From Sphingomonas sp. M1-B02 (GTDB taxonomy: Bacteria; Pseudomonadota; Alphaproteobacteria; Sphingomonadales; Sphingomonadaceae): a stretch of DNA of 64,000 bases. A program made the position numbers and the translations under genes. Shown one piece after another: positions 26,405 to 35,587 of the stretch. The notes beneath the pieces were generated by a model. That model made no database searches. It saw only the letters and a list, made by a program, of their open reading frames with translations, and was not told the origin of the DNA. Position 1 is the stretch's first letter. Every line of letters begins with the position of its first letter. The stretch lies in assembly GCF_026167525.1 (NCBI RefSeq), contig NZ_CP110679.1, positions 1,909,501-1,973,500 on the forward strand. The letters run 5' to 3'.

Positions 26405-27700
26405 CTAGCGCGTGGGGTCGAGCAGCGCGGCGTAGGTGATCGAGCGCGAGATGCCGCGCAGGTCGGCCACCGGATAGGGGCGCCCGGTCACCGGGTTTCC
26501 GGCATCCACTTGCTGGACCATGCCGACCACGACGATGTCGCTGACGGGATCGACCCAGAACCAGGTGCCGTGGACGCCGCCCCAGAAGAAGGTGCCGGCG
26601 CCGATCGGGCCGCCGTTGAAGCTGGCATGCGACGGATCAAGCACGATCGCGACGTTCATGCCGTATCCGACCCCGACGAAGTCCTCGACAATGTGCACCG
26701 GCACGCCCTCGGGCAGGAGGTTGCTGGTCATCAGTTTCACCGAGGATGGCGCGAGCACGCGCACACCGTCGAGTTCGCCACCATTCGCCAGCATCTGCGC
26801 GAACCGCAGATAATCCTGCGCCGTTGCGTAGAGCCCGGCGATCGACAGCAGCAGCTTGGGCTTCACGCCCGGCGGGGTGCCGGCGATGGTTGGGAAGGCC
26901 GACTGGTCGGGTGCCAGGCCCAGCTTCAGGTTCTCGTCGAGCATGTAGCGCGGCGGGATGCGGTGACGCTGCTCGGGCGCAACGCCGAACCCGGTGTCGG
27001 TCATGCCCAGCGGCGTGAAAATGCGCTGTTCCAAGATCACATCGATGGGCAGACCGGTCAGCCGCTGCAGGATCACGCCCTGCACCTCCTGCTGAAGGCC
27101 ATAGCGGAAATGGGTGCCGGGCTGCGTCTCCAGCGGGAGCGTGGCGAGCTTGGCGATCAAATCCTCGTTGGTCCCGCTCCACATGTCCGCGGCCATATAA
27201 AGGGCATCGACCGCGGGGTTGGTCGAACCGAAGGCCGGCCCGAAGGCAAAGCCGGCGCAGGTCGACATGATGTGGCGCATCTGCATCGCCCGGTCGAGCG
27301 GCACGAGCTGCCCCTCCTGCAGCACCTTGAGGTCGGCAAACTCGGGGATGAACTTCGTCACCGGATCGTCGAGCTGCCATTTGCCCTCCTCACAGAGCTG
27401 CAGCATGGCGGTCGCGATGATCGGCTTGGTCATCGAGGCGATGCGGAAGATCGCATCCTCGCGCATCGGCTCGCGGGTCTCGAGCGACTGATATCCGTAG
27501 CGCGAGGACTTCACGAGCTTGCCGTGGCGAGCGACCATGACGCTGATCCCGGCATAATGCCCGGCGTCGATCTCCGCCTGCATCGCTCCGTCCATGCCGG
27601 CCAGACGTTCCGGCGAGAAGCCCACGTCTTCAGGCTTGCTGAGGGGCAGAGCGCTGCGGTCGTGTGTCCCAGCATCGGTGTGAAGCGTATGGATGCTCAT
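26405..27700 (-). CDS. beta-lactamase-fold serine hydrolase (EstB-like)
   Basis: A 431-residue serine hydrolase without a signal peptide. The nucleophile motif is SMTK in FRIASMTKPIIATAM; the second motif is YGLQQ instead of YxN, as often seen in EstB/LovD-type esterases and transesterases; WGGVHGTWFW near the C-terminus matches the HxG-like region. First gene of the minus-strand hydrolase run, directly downstream of three operator-like palindromes and divergent from the TetR gene. Differs clearly from the exported homologue at 20067. Confidence 0.87.
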   Translation of the reverse strand: MSIHTLHTDAGTHDRSALPLSKPEDVGFSPERLAGMDGAMQAEIDAGHYAGISVMVARHGKLVKSSRYGYQSLETREPMREDAIFRIASMTKPIIATAMLQLCEEGKWQLDDPVTKFIPEFADLKVLQEGQLVPLDRAMQMRHIMSTCAGFAFGPAFGSTNPAVDALYMAADMWSGTNEDLIAKLATLPLETQPGTHFRYGLQQEVQGVILQRLTGLPIDVILEQRIFTPLGMTDTGFGVAPEQRHRIPPRYMLDENLKLGLAPDQSAFPTIAGTPPGVKPKLLLSIAGLYATAQDYLRFAQMLANGGELDGVRVLAPSSVKLMTSNLLPEGVPVHIVEDFVGVGYGMNVAIVLDPSHASFNGGPIGAGTFFWGGVHGTWFWVDPVSDIVVVGMVQQVDAGNPVTGRPYPVADLRGISRSITYAALLDPTR

Positions 27701-27714
27701 GAAGGCCTCCTATT

Positions 27715-27808
27715 TAAACGCAGCCCATCTGCGTTAAAGGCTCAATATGCGAGTCGATGCATTAACGCAATACCCCTGCGTTAAATAAATGCAGGTCCCT
27801 TGCGTTAG
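27715..27808. promoter_or_regulatory. three copies of a TTAACGCA-N7-TGCGTTAA palindrome
   Basis: Three inverted repeats share the same arms and 7-bp spacer: 27715-27737 (TAAACGCA/TGCGTTAA), 27762-27784 (TTAACGCA/TGCGTTAA, perfect) and 27786-27808 (TAAATGCA/TGCGTTAG, imperfect). They fill the divergent promoter between the hydrolase operon and the TetR gene. This is a typical autoregulated TetR operator layout; the TetR protein at 27845 is the obvious ligand. The site spacing is 47 and 24 bp. Confidence 0.75.
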
Positions 27809-27844
27809 CGCGCGCCGCGCCTTAGCTGGGAGGCGTTGAAGGAG

Positions 27845-28483
27845 ATGCGTGCAGTGGCAGACGTGGTGAACCAGGGAAGCGATGCGCAGCCAGCCGCGCG
27901 AAAGCGCAACGGCGGGCGCTCGGCGCGCGTGCGCGAAGCGGTGTTGCGAGCGACCTGGGAAGCATTGCTGGAGCTTGGCGTCGATGGCTTGAACTTCAGC
28001 GAGATCGGCCGCCGTGCCGGCGTGCATGGCACCTCGGTCCAACGTCGCTGGGGCTCGAAGGAAAATGTGCTCTTCGACGCGCTCCTCAGCTTCGGCACCG
28101 AGGCAATTCCCGTGCCCGACACCGGATCGCTACGCGGTGACCTCGTGGCAATGTCCCGAACACTGTCCGCCTATTTCGCATCGCCTATTGGAGGGTCTAT
28201 CTTGCAGATGTTCGTCGCCAACGCGGACAATGACCGAGCATTCGCCGATCATCGTGCCGAGTTCATGCGAATCCGCTTTGACGCAATGCGGATGATGATC
28301 CGCCGCGCCGCGGACCGGGGCGAACTTCGCGCCGGTATCGACGAGGAAACCGCCTTGGACCTCGCCCTCGGCCCGCTTTATGTGCGAGCGCTCATCACCC
28401 GACAGCCGATCGACGATGCCTTTATCGAGAGCTTCGTCGATATCTTACTGACGGGACTGTTGGCCAAAGGCGCAAGCACCTGA
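27845..28483 (+). CDS. TetR family transcriptional regulator
   Basis: About 212 residues. The N-terminal helix-turn-helix is VREAVLRATWEALLELGVDG, FSEIGRRAGVHGTSVQRRWG and SKENVLFDALLS, the TetR_N pattern. The C-terminal ligand domain (about 85-200) resembles the TetR_C_11-type groups. The ATG at 27845 abuts AAGGAG; a GTG at 27854 would have better spacing, so the true start may be nine bases downstream. Divergent from the three-hydrolase operon and preceded by three matching palindromes. Confidence 0.9.
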   Translation: MRAVADVVNQGSDAQPAARKRNGGRSARVREAVLRATWEALLELGVDGLNFSEIGRRAGVHGTSVQRRWGSKENVLFDALLSFGTEAIPVPDTGSLRGDLVAMSRTLSAYFASPIGGSILQMFVANADNDRAFADHRAEFMRIRFDAMRMMIRRAADRGELRAGIDEETALDLALGPLYVRALITRQPIDDAFIESFVDILLTGLLAKGAST

Positions 28484-28641
28484 ATGGAGTCGCGCCGATG
28501 GTGGAGTGGCAGGTTTCGGGACCGCATCGCCAATTTGAACGACGGTGATTGGACGCTAGCCGCCTCGCGACCAGCTCCGGTTCTCAAACAATCCTCTATG
28601 GGGGTTTGCCGAAACCCAGCTTTTCCGGGGGTTTCCAGGGA

Positions 28642-28717
28642 TGGTGCCGCTTACAGGACTCGAACCTGTGACCCCCGCATTACGAATGCGATGCTCTACC
28701 AGCTGAGCTAAAGCGGC
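28642..28717 (-). tRNA. tRNA-Thr (anticodon CGT)
   Basis: Read on the minus strand this forms a complete cloverleaf: acceptor GCCGCTT pairing with AAGCGGC, D-arm GCTC...GAGC, anticodon stem-loop with TTCGTAA giving anticodon CGT (Thr, codon ACG), and T-arm ACAGG TTCGAGT CCTGT. The discriminator base is A and CCA is encoded (28642-28644). No integrase lies beside it, though an accessory catabolic block ends just upstream. Confidence 0.95.
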
Positions 28718-28927
28718 CCGTCCAGGCGCATCCGCCCGAAGAGAGGGGCGCGCTTACCAGCATGATTCATGGCTGACAAGCGTTGCGATTTGGTTGCCGG
28801 GCGCGCGCGCGGGGCCAACTTGCAAAAAGTTGCGCCATCGCGCTCGGCTTTACGCGGCGTTTACCACGGACGGTGCACAAGCGCCGCTCTTGGTACCGGG
28901 CCCGTCGGCCCGAAATGGAGCAGGCGC

Positions 28928-30184
28928 ATGGACATGTCTCGCGGCATCAACGATCCCTTCGACTCGGGTCCCGACGTCGGTGGGGAGGAGGCCGTATCGG
29001 ATCGCCCGCTCGAAATCGGCAATGACGAGCGGCGGATGCACGTCCGCGCCTACAATCACTGGGTGTCGCTGCTGCAGGGCAGGCCCTATCCGTCGATCAA
29101 CGACCTCGATCCAGGCAATATCGCCGATTTCGGGCCGCACAGCGTGCTGCTCGATTTCACCGCGGGGGTCGAGAATCCGGCGATCCGCTATCTCGGCGCG
29201 TCGCTGCGCGAGGAGTGCGGAGTCACTGCCTTCATCACCCATGTCGCCGAAGTGCCGAGCCGCTCGCTGCTCTCACGGCTGACCGATCATTATCTCCAGA
29301 TCATCGCGAATCGCGCGCCGATCGGCTTCGAGGCCGAATTCGTCGGCCAGCGCGGGCACAACACGCTGTATCGCGGCATCCTGATGCCCTTCTCGTCGGA
29401 CGGCGCCTCGATCGACTTCATCTATGGCGTGATCAACTGGAAGGAGATGGTCGACGCCGAGACCCAGGCCAGGCTTCATGCGGAGATCGAGGAATCGCGG
29501 CGCAGCGCCCCGCAGGCCAGCGCGAGCGCCCCGGTCTGGGCCGATGGACCGAGCGGCGGCTTCGATACGCCCGAGGAGCCGGTCACCGCGAACGATGCCG
29601 GCGCCAGCCTCGCCGATCAGCTGATGCTCGCGCGCGAATCGGCCGCCGCCGCCCGCGCATCCGACACGCGCAGCCGCGCCGCGCTCTATCGCGCGCTCGG
29701 CCGAGCCTATGATTTCGCATTGGCCGCCGAGCAGGACGGGGAGGGCTATGCCGAATTGCTCGCCGACGCCCAGCTCAGCGTCCAGGCCCGCGCGCCGCTG
29801 ACGCCCGCGGTCAAGCTCGTCTTCGGCGCGGATTACGACAAGACCCGCGTCACCGAATTCGCCGCGGTGCTCAGCCATGCGAAGCGCAGCGCGGTCCCGC
29901 ATGGCGGGCTCGACGCGTTCCTCGATGCGGCCGAGGGCGGCATCAAGGGGATCGTGAAGGCCGAGCGCGCGCACCGCCGCCCCGCCCCGACCCTCGACCT
30001 CTTCGCCCGCGCCGCAGCCGAGATGCGGGGGCGCCCGCCGCTTGCCCATGTCGCGATGGAGGCAGGCGACGACGAATTCGTCCTCCTGCTGGCGCGCGCC
30101 GGCAAGCAGGGCCTCGATATCGTCGCGCGGGTCGACAACGATCCGGCGCTCACCGAACGGATGATCCGCCGCGCCGCCGCCTGA
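28928..30184 (+). CDS. PAS-domain protein of unknown role
   Basis: A 418-residue cytoplasmic protein from the ATG at 28928, which follows GGAG by seven bases. The N-terminal half (about 30-180) resembles a PAS_5-type domain: YNHWVSLLQGRPYPSINDLD, FGPHSVLLDF, IRYLGASLREECG and YRGILMPFSSDGASIDFIYG. A low-complexity Ser/Ala/Pro linker (about 180-215) leads to an Ala-rich helical C-terminal domain of about 200 residues I do not recognise. No kinase, GGDEF or DNA-binding domain is visible. It lies 71 bp upstream of the glutamate dehydrogenase gene. Confidence 0.7.
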   Translation: MDMSRGINDPFDSGPDVGGEEAVSDRPLEIGNDERRMHVRAYNHWVSLLQGRPYPSINDLDPGNIADFGPHSVLLDFTAGVENPAIRYLGASLREECGVTAFITHVAEVPSRSLLSRLTDHYLQIIANRAPIGFEAEFVGQRGHNTLYRGILMPFSSDGASIDFIYGVINWKEMVDAETQARLHAEIEESRRSAPQASASAPVWADGPSGGFDTPEEPVTANDAGASLADQLMLARESAAAARASDTRSRAALYRALGRAYDFALAAEQDGEGYAELLADAQLSVQARAPLTPAVKLVFGADYDKTRVTEFAAVLSHAKRSAVPHGGLDAFLDAAEGGIKGIVKAERAHRRPAPTLDLFARAAAEMRGRPPLAHVAMEAGDDEFVLLLARAGKQGLDIVARVDNDPALTERMIRRAAA

Positions 30185-30255
30185 GATAGTCTCACACGAT
30201 ACTTTCTACCCCCCGGACTCTTGAGGTCGCGCGGCTCCGGGCGCATAGCGCGGCC

Positions 30256-33200
30256 ATGAAAAGCATGATGACGTCGCTGACGCAGGCGTTCGAAGCGCGG
30301 TTGCTCGAAGGAGCGCTGCCAGGGGAGCTCGAAGGTTTCGACCAGAGCGAGCGCGCGGAAGCAGCGAGCTTCGTCGCAGAGACCGCGGCGATCCGCCCGC
30401 CCGGCGCCCCGCGGATCCGGCTGGAAACCTATCTCGACGAAGAGCGGCGGCGAATGCGGCTCGCAGTCGTCAATGACGACATGCCCTTCCTGGTCGATTC
30501 GATCTCGGGCGCGATCGCCGCGCACGATATAGCGGTCTATCGCATCATCCACCCGATCCTGCCGGTCGAGCGCGACGCCGACGGAAAGCTGGTCTCGATC
30601 GATCCCGCCACCGGCGGCCACCGCGAATCGATGATCTATATCGAGATGGAGCGCGGCGACGCCCGCACCCGGCGCGCGCTGGTGTCCGAGCTCGAACGCA
30701 CGCTCGATCAGGTCCGCGACGCGGTCGAAGATTGGCCCGCACTCCAGGCCGCGATGGCGGCCGACGCCGCGTCGATTCACTCGGTCGAGGGCGCGGCATT
30801 GCTGCGCTGGTTCCACGATGGCGCGATGACGCTGCTCGCGCACGAGGCGTGGCGCAGCGATGGCACCAGCGCCGATCAGCTCGGCCTCGCCCGCTACACG
30901 CTCGACACGCCTATCCTCGCCGAGGCGTCGCGCCAGGCGGCGATCGAGCATTTCCGCAGCGGCGGCGATGCACCCCTGCTCCTCAAGTCCAATTCGATCT
31001 CGACCGTCCATCGCCGCGCGCCGCTCGATATCGTTGTGGTGCCGATCCTCACGGGAGCCGACGTGACCGGTCTTTCGATCCACGCCGGCCTGTGGACCAG
31101 CGCGGCCTTGTTCGACTCGCCCGAGGAAGTGCCGGTGCTGCGCGCGCGCCTCGCCGATCTGGAGAAGAAGCTCGGTTTCGATCCCAAGGGGCATACCGGC
31201 AAGGCGATGGCGCATGCGCTGACCGCGCTGCCGCACGATCTGACGACGGCGTTCGATCAGGATTCACTCGAGAAGCTCGTGCTCACCGCGATGTCGGTCT
31301 CCGATCGCCCGCGTTCGAAGCTGGCGCTGGTCCGCAGCCTGCTCGGCCGGCATCTGTTCGCCTTCGTCTGGCTGCCGCGCGACGAAGTCTCCACCGGCCG
31401 CCGCGAGGCGATCGGCGCGATGCTCGAAGAGGCGGCGAACGGCCCGCTGATCAACTGGTCGATTTCGCTCGAAGACGGCGTCGTCGCGCTGCTGCGCTAT
31501 ACGCTCGATCTGCGCGGCGGCGGGGTGATGCCCGACGCGGCGCTGCTCGATGCACGGCTCGAGCGGATGGTGCGCGGCTGGGTGCCCGCGGTCGAGGCCG
31601 CCTTGGTCGAGCAGGCCGGCGCCGCGTCCACGCGTCTCGCGCTGCGGTTCGCACACGCCTTCCCGGCTGTCTATCGCACCACCAGCACGCCCGAAGAAGC
31701 GGCGCGCGACATCCTGCGGATCGCCAAGCTCGGCGCGCCCGGCGATCGCTCCGCCCGGATCATCCCTTTGCCCGATCGTCCCGGCGAATATCGCGTCAAG
31801 CTCTATGCCCAGGGGTCTCCGCTCGCTCTGTCGGACGCGGTGCCGGCGTTCGAGAATTTCGGGTTCCGCGTGATCGAGGAAGTGCCCACCGAACTGGCGG
31901 GCGGCACCTTCCTGCACGATTTCGTCGTCGCCTCGGGCAATTTGCGGGGCGACCTTGCGGTCATCGAGGACGCCTTGGTCGCGGTGCTCGAAGGGACTGC
32001 CGAAAACGACCTCTTCAACCGGCTGATCGTCGAGGGCGGCATGGCCCCCGCCTCGGTCATCCTGTTCCGCGCCTGGTTCCGCTATCTGCGCCAGACCGGC
32101 CTCAGTTACGGCATGGCGACCGTGGTCGATGCGCTCCGCCGCGCCCCCGCGGTGGCCGCGGCGCTGATCGAGCGGTTCGAGGCGGCGCACAATCCCGTCC
32201 GCGCTGGCACGGACAAAAGCGCCGTGGAGGCCGCGACCCGGGCGATCGACGCAGGGCTCGACGCCGTTTCGGCGATCGACGACGATCGCATCCTGCGCAC
32301 GCTGCGCGGCGTCGTCATGGCGACGCTGCGTACCAACGCCTTCGCCCCCGCCGCGCGCGAGGCGCTCGCCTTCAAGCTCGATTCGGCAAAGGTCCCCGGG
32401 CTTCCCCAGCCGCTGCCGTGGCGCGAGATCTGGGTCTACAGCCCCCGCGTCGAGGGCATCCACCTGCGCGCCGGCCCGATCGCCCGCGGCGGACTGCGCT
32501 GGTCCGATCGCCGCGACGATTTCCGCACCGAGATACTCGGCCTGATGAAGGCGCAGCGCGTCAAGAACGCAGTGATCGTGCCCACCGGGGCGAAGGGCGG
32601 ATTCTACCCCAAGAACCTCCCCTCCCCCGCCACCGATCGCGACGCCTGGCTCGCCGAGGGGACCGAGAGCTATCGCATCTTCATCCGCGCCTTGCTGTCG
32701 ATCACCGACAATATCGTCGCGGGCGCGGTGGTGCATCCCGATCAGGTCGCGATCCTCGACGGCGAGGACCCCTATTTCGTCGTCGCCGCGGACAAGGGCA
32801 CCGCAACCTTCTCCGACGTCGCCAACGCGATCGCGATCGAGCGAGATTTCTGGCTCGGCGACGCCTTTGCCTCGGGCGGCAGCCACGGCTACGATCACAA
32901 GGCGATGGGGATCACCGCGCGCGGCGGCTGGATCTCGGTGCAGCGCCATTTCCTCGAGCTCGGCACCGACGTGCAGACCGAATCGATCCGCGTCGTCGGC
33001 TGCGGCGACATGTCGGGCGATGTGTTCGGCAACGGTATGCTGCTGTCGAAGGCGCTGAAGCTGGTCGCCGCCTTCGACCATCGCCACATCTTCCTCGATC
33101 CCGAGCCCGATCCCGCAGCCAGCTGGGAAGAGCGCGCGCGGATGTTCGCGCTGCCGCGATCGAGTTGGGCGGACTATGCCCCCGCGCTGATCTCGAAGGG

Positions 33201-34860
33201 CGGCGGGGTGTTCGCCCGCACCGAAAAGTCGATCCCGCTCAGCCCCGAGGTCCAGGCGATGCTAGGACTCGACGTGGCCGAGATCGATCCGACCGGCCTG
33301 ATTTCCGCGATCCTCAAGGCGCCCGCCGACCTGCTCTGGTTCGGCGGCATCGGCACCTATGTGAAGGCCGCGGCGGAGAGCCATATCGATGTCGGCGATC
33401 CCGCCAACGATCGCCTGCGCGTCAACGCCGAGGATCTGCGCGTGCGGGCCGTCGGCGAAGGCGCCAATCTGGGCGTGACCCAGGCCGCGCGCATCGCCTT
33501 CGCCTCGCTGGGCGGGCGGATCAACACCGATTTCATCGACAATTCGGCCGGGGTCGATTGCTCGGACAATGAGGTCAACATCAAGATCGCGCTCAACCGC
33601 GAAATGATCGAGGGCCGGCTTTCGTTCGAGGACCGCAACGCCTTGCTCGCCGATATGACCGACGACGTCGCCCATCTCGTGCTCGAGGATAACCGGCTCC
33701 AGACGCTGGCGCTCTCGTTCCTCGAGAATGACGGGGCGATGTCGCTGCCCAGCTATGTGCGGGTGATCGAAATCCTCGAGGCGGCGGGCAGGCTCGATCG
33801 CGCGGTCGAAGGCCTCGCATCGAACGAGGATATGCTCCGCCGCGCGCAGGAGGGCCGCGGGCTCACCCGTCCCGAGCTTTCGGTGCTGCTCGCCTCGACC
33901 AAGCTCGCGCTGCAGGATGCGATCGAGCACAGCACGCTCGGCGAGGATCCCGAACTCCTGGACGATCTGCTCGCCGCCTTCCCGCAGGCGATGCAGCAGC
34001 GCTTCCCCCAGGCGATCGAGGACCACCGGCTCCGCAAGGAAATCGTCGCGACCAAGCTCGCCAATCGCGTCATCAACCGGCTCGGCGTGCTTCACCCGTT
34101 CGAGCTCGCCGAGGAGGAAGGCGCGTCGGTGCGCGACATCGCCGCGATGTTCGTCGTCGCCGAGCGGCTGTTCTGCCTGCCCGAGACCTGGGCAGCGGTG
34201 GAGAGCGCGCCGATCAGCGAAGGCGCAAGGCTCGCATTGCTCGACGAAATGGCGGTCGCCGCGCGCGGCCAGGTTGCCGATCTGCTGCGCATCTGCCGTC
34301 CGGGCGACAGTCCCGCAGCGATCGTCGCCCGGCTCAAGCCCGGCATCGACGCGCTCGATCGCCAGGCGAAGGCGCTGCTTCTCGACGAGGTTCGCGCGCA
34401 GAGCGGGCGCATCTCCGCCAAGCTCGAGGCGACCGGCGCACCGGCCGAGCTGGTCGCCAAGGTCGTGCGGCTGTTCGAGCTCGACGGTGCCGTGGGCCTC
34501 GCCGAACTCGGCATGCGCAAGGGCATCGACGAGACCGAGCTGACCCGCGCCTTCACCCATCTCGGCCAGGTATTGGGGCTCGACTGGGCGCAGTCGACTG
34601 CGGCGCGCATCGTAACCGCCGACCCCTGGGAGCGGCTGCTGATCGCCGGCCTTGCGCGCGATTTCCAGCAATTGCGGCTGGAATTCCTGAGCCGGCTGGA
34701 GGGCGATCCCGCCGCGGGCGTGGAGAAATGGCTCGTCGAGCAGCGCCCGCGCGTCGACCAGTTCGCCCACCTCGTCCGCCGTGCGCGCCAGGCGGCGGCG
34801 CCCAATGCGGCAATGCTCGCACAGATAGCGGGACAGGCGCGGTTGCTGCTGGGGAGATAG
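30256..34860 (+). CDS. gdhB: NAD-specific glutamate dehydrogenase (large type)
   Basis: A 1,534-residue NAD-dependent glutamate dehydrogenase of the L-180 class, converting glutamate to 2-oxoglutarate and ammonia. The N-terminal half carries ACT-like regulatory regions (DMPFLVDSISGAIAAHDIAV; GEYRVKLYAQGSPLALSDAV). The catalytic core starts near residue 725 with GIHLRAGPIARGGLRWSDRR and the substrate lysine segment VPTGAKGGFYPKN, then GCGDMSGDVFGNGML and GEGANLGVTQAARI for cofactor binding. Full length for the family with no frameshift. The gene symbol follows common usage and is not proven. Confidence 0.93.
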   Translation: MKSMMTSLTQAFEARLLEGALPGELEGFDQSERAEAASFVAETAAIRPPGAPRIRLETYLDEERRRMRLAVVNDDMPFLVDSISGAIAAHDIAVYRIIHPILPVERDADGKLVSIDPATGGHRESMIYIEMERGDARTRRALVSELERTLDQVRDAVEDWPALQAAMAADAASIHSVEGAALLRWFHDGAMTLLAHEAWRSDGTSADQLGLARYTLDTPILAEASRQAAIEHFRSGGDAPLLLKSNSISTVHRRAPLDIVVVPILTGADVTGLSIHAGLWTSAALFDSPEEVPVLRARLADLEKKLGFDPKGHTGKAMAHALTALPHDLTTAFDQDSLEKLVLTAMSVSDRPRSKLALVRSLLGRHLFAFVWLPRDEVSTGRREAIGAMLEEAANGPLINWSISLEDGVVALLRYTLDLRGGGVMPDAALLDARLERMVRGWVPAVEAALVEQAGAASTRLALRFAHAFPAVYRTTSTPEEAARDILRIAKLGAPGDRSARIIPLPDRPGEYRVKLYAQGSPLALSDAVPAFENFGFRVIEEVPTELAGGTFLHDFVVASGNLRGDLAVIEDALVAVLEGTAENDLFNRLIVEGGMAPASVILFRAWFRYLRQTGLSYGMATVVDALRRAPAVAAALIERFEAAHNPVRAGTDKSAVEAATRAIDAGLDAVSAIDDDRILRTLRGVVMATLRTNAFAPAAREALAFKLDSAKVPGLPQPLPWREIWVYSPRVEGIHLRAGPIARGGLRWSDRRDDFRTEILGLMKAQRVKNAVIVPTGAKGGFYPKNLPSPATDRDAWLAEGTESYRIFIRALLSITDNIVAGAVVHPDQVAILDGEDPYFVVAADKGTATFSDVANAIAIERDFWLGDAFASGGSHGYDHKAMGITARGGWISVQRHFLELGTDVQTESIRVVGCGDMSGDVFGNGMLLSKALKLVAAFDHRHIFLDPEPDPAASWEERARMFALPRSSWADYAPALISKGGGVFARTEKSIPLSPEVQAMLGLDVAEIDPTGLISAILKAPADLLWFGGIGTYVKAAAESHIDVGDPANDRLRVNAEDLRVRAVGEGANLGVTQAARIAFASLGGRINTDFIDNSAGVDCSDNEVNIKIALNREMIEGRLSFEDRNALLADMTDDVAHLVLEDNRLQTLALSFLENDGAMSLPSYVRVIEILEAAGRLDRAVEGLASNEDMLRRAQEGRGLTRPELSVLLASTKLALQDAIEHSTLGEDPELLDDLLAAFPQAMQQRFPQAIEDHRLRKEIVATKLANRVINRLGVLHPFELAEEEGASVRDIAAMFVVAERLFCLPETWAAVESAPISEGARLALLDEMAVAARGQVADLLRICRPGDSPAAIVARLKPGIDALDRQAKALLLDEVRAQSGRISAKLEATGAPAELVAKVVRLFELDGAVGLAELGMRKGIDETELTRAFTHLGQVLGLDWAQSTAARIVTADPWERLLIAGLARDFQQLRLEFLSRLEGDPAAGVEKWLVEQRPRVDQFAHLVRRARQAAAPNAAMLAQIAGQARLLLGR

Positions 34861-34880
34861 CGCGCGATTCCAAATTGCAA

Positions 34881-34896
34881 TTGCGAGTCGTTCGCG
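34881..34896. promoter_or_regulatory. Fur-like box upstream of the PepSY-ApbE cluster
   Basis: TTGCGAGTCGTTCGCG lies 38 bp before the PepSY start. It matches, with two deviations, the perfect palindrome TGCGAA-N3-TTCGCA found upstream of the siderophore receptor at 41107-41121. The AT-rich flank (AAATTGCAA) is consistent with a promoter. Iron-responsive regulation (Fur) is inferred from the function of the linked genes. Confidence 0.5.
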
Positions 34897-34933
34897 TTAT
34901 CAACTGCGCAACGACTTCTGGAACGCCCTCCCC

Positions 34934-35575
34934 ATGCATGGAACTGCCGCACCGGCCAAAGCTAAGCGCAGCCGGAAGAGCTTCTGGCTGAAGCAGCTCC
35001 ACACCTGGCACTGGATGAGCTCGGCGCTCAGCCTGATCGGGCTGCTGCTGTTCGCGATCACCGGCTTCACGCTCAACCACGCCGCGGAGATCGAGGGCTC
35101 GCCGCAGACCGCGGAGGTCGCGGCGCAGCTTCCGCCCGTCTTGCTGAGCCAGGTCGCCCCGGACGGCGCGCCGGACAGCAAGAAGCCGCTTCCCCCCGCG
35201 GTATCGACCTGGCTCGCCGAAAAGCTGCCCTTGTCGGCGCGCGGCGAGGCCGAATGGTCGGCCGACGAAATCTATCTCGCCCAGCCGCGCCCCGGCGGCG
35301 ACGGCTGGATCGCGATCGACCGTACCAGCGGCGCCGTCACCAGCGAGAAGACCAGCCGGGGCTGGATCGCTTACCTCAACGATCTCCACAAGGGCCGCAA
35401 TTCGGGCACGGTGTGGAAGTGGTTCATCGACATCTTCGTCGCCGCCTGCATCATCTTCTCGCTGACCGGCCTCGTTTTGCTCCAGCTCCATTCGCGCCAC
35501 CGCAAGAGCACCTGGCCGCTGGTCGGGCTCGGGCTGATCGTGCCCGCGGCGCTCGCCATCTTCTTCATCCACTAG
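34934..35575 (+). CDS. PepSY-domain membrane protein
   Basis: A 213-residue short PepSY/PepSY_TM protein. The N-terminal helix with histidines (WLKQLHTWHWMSSALSLIGL; H23, H26, and H49 in TLNHAAE) spans the inner membrane. The PepSY region lies in the periplasm (EIYLAQPRPGGDGWIAID; ISRGW-like TSRGWIAYLNDLHKGR). It ends with two more hydrophobic helices. Proteins of this group pass electrons across the inner membrane, probably with haem or flavin. First gene of a DUF2271-DUF4198-ApbE unit, 13 bp upstream of the DUF2271 gene. Confidence 0.85.
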   Translation: MHGTAAPAKAKRSRKSFWLKQLHTWHWMSSALSLIGLLLFAITGFTLNHAAEIEGSPQTAEVAAQLPPVLLSQVAPDGAPDSKKPLPPAVSTWLAEKLPLSARGEAEWSADEIYLAQPRPGGDGWIAIDRTSGAVTSEKTSRGWIAYLNDLHKGRNSGTVWKWFIDIFVAACIIFSLTGLVLLQLHSRHRKSTWPLVGLGLIVPAALAIFFIH

Positions 35576-35587
35576 GGAACAGGCCAT

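Noticed and set aside
28642..28717. tRNA-Thr as an integration site for the upstream accessory block
   Set aside because: No integrase gene and no direct repeat of the tRNA 3' end was found within the window.
30732..33572. A 946-codon plus-strand frame inside the glutamate dehydrogenase gene
   Set aside because: Arg/Ala/Gly-rich out-of-frame shadow of the dehydrogenase coding sequence; no domains or start signal.
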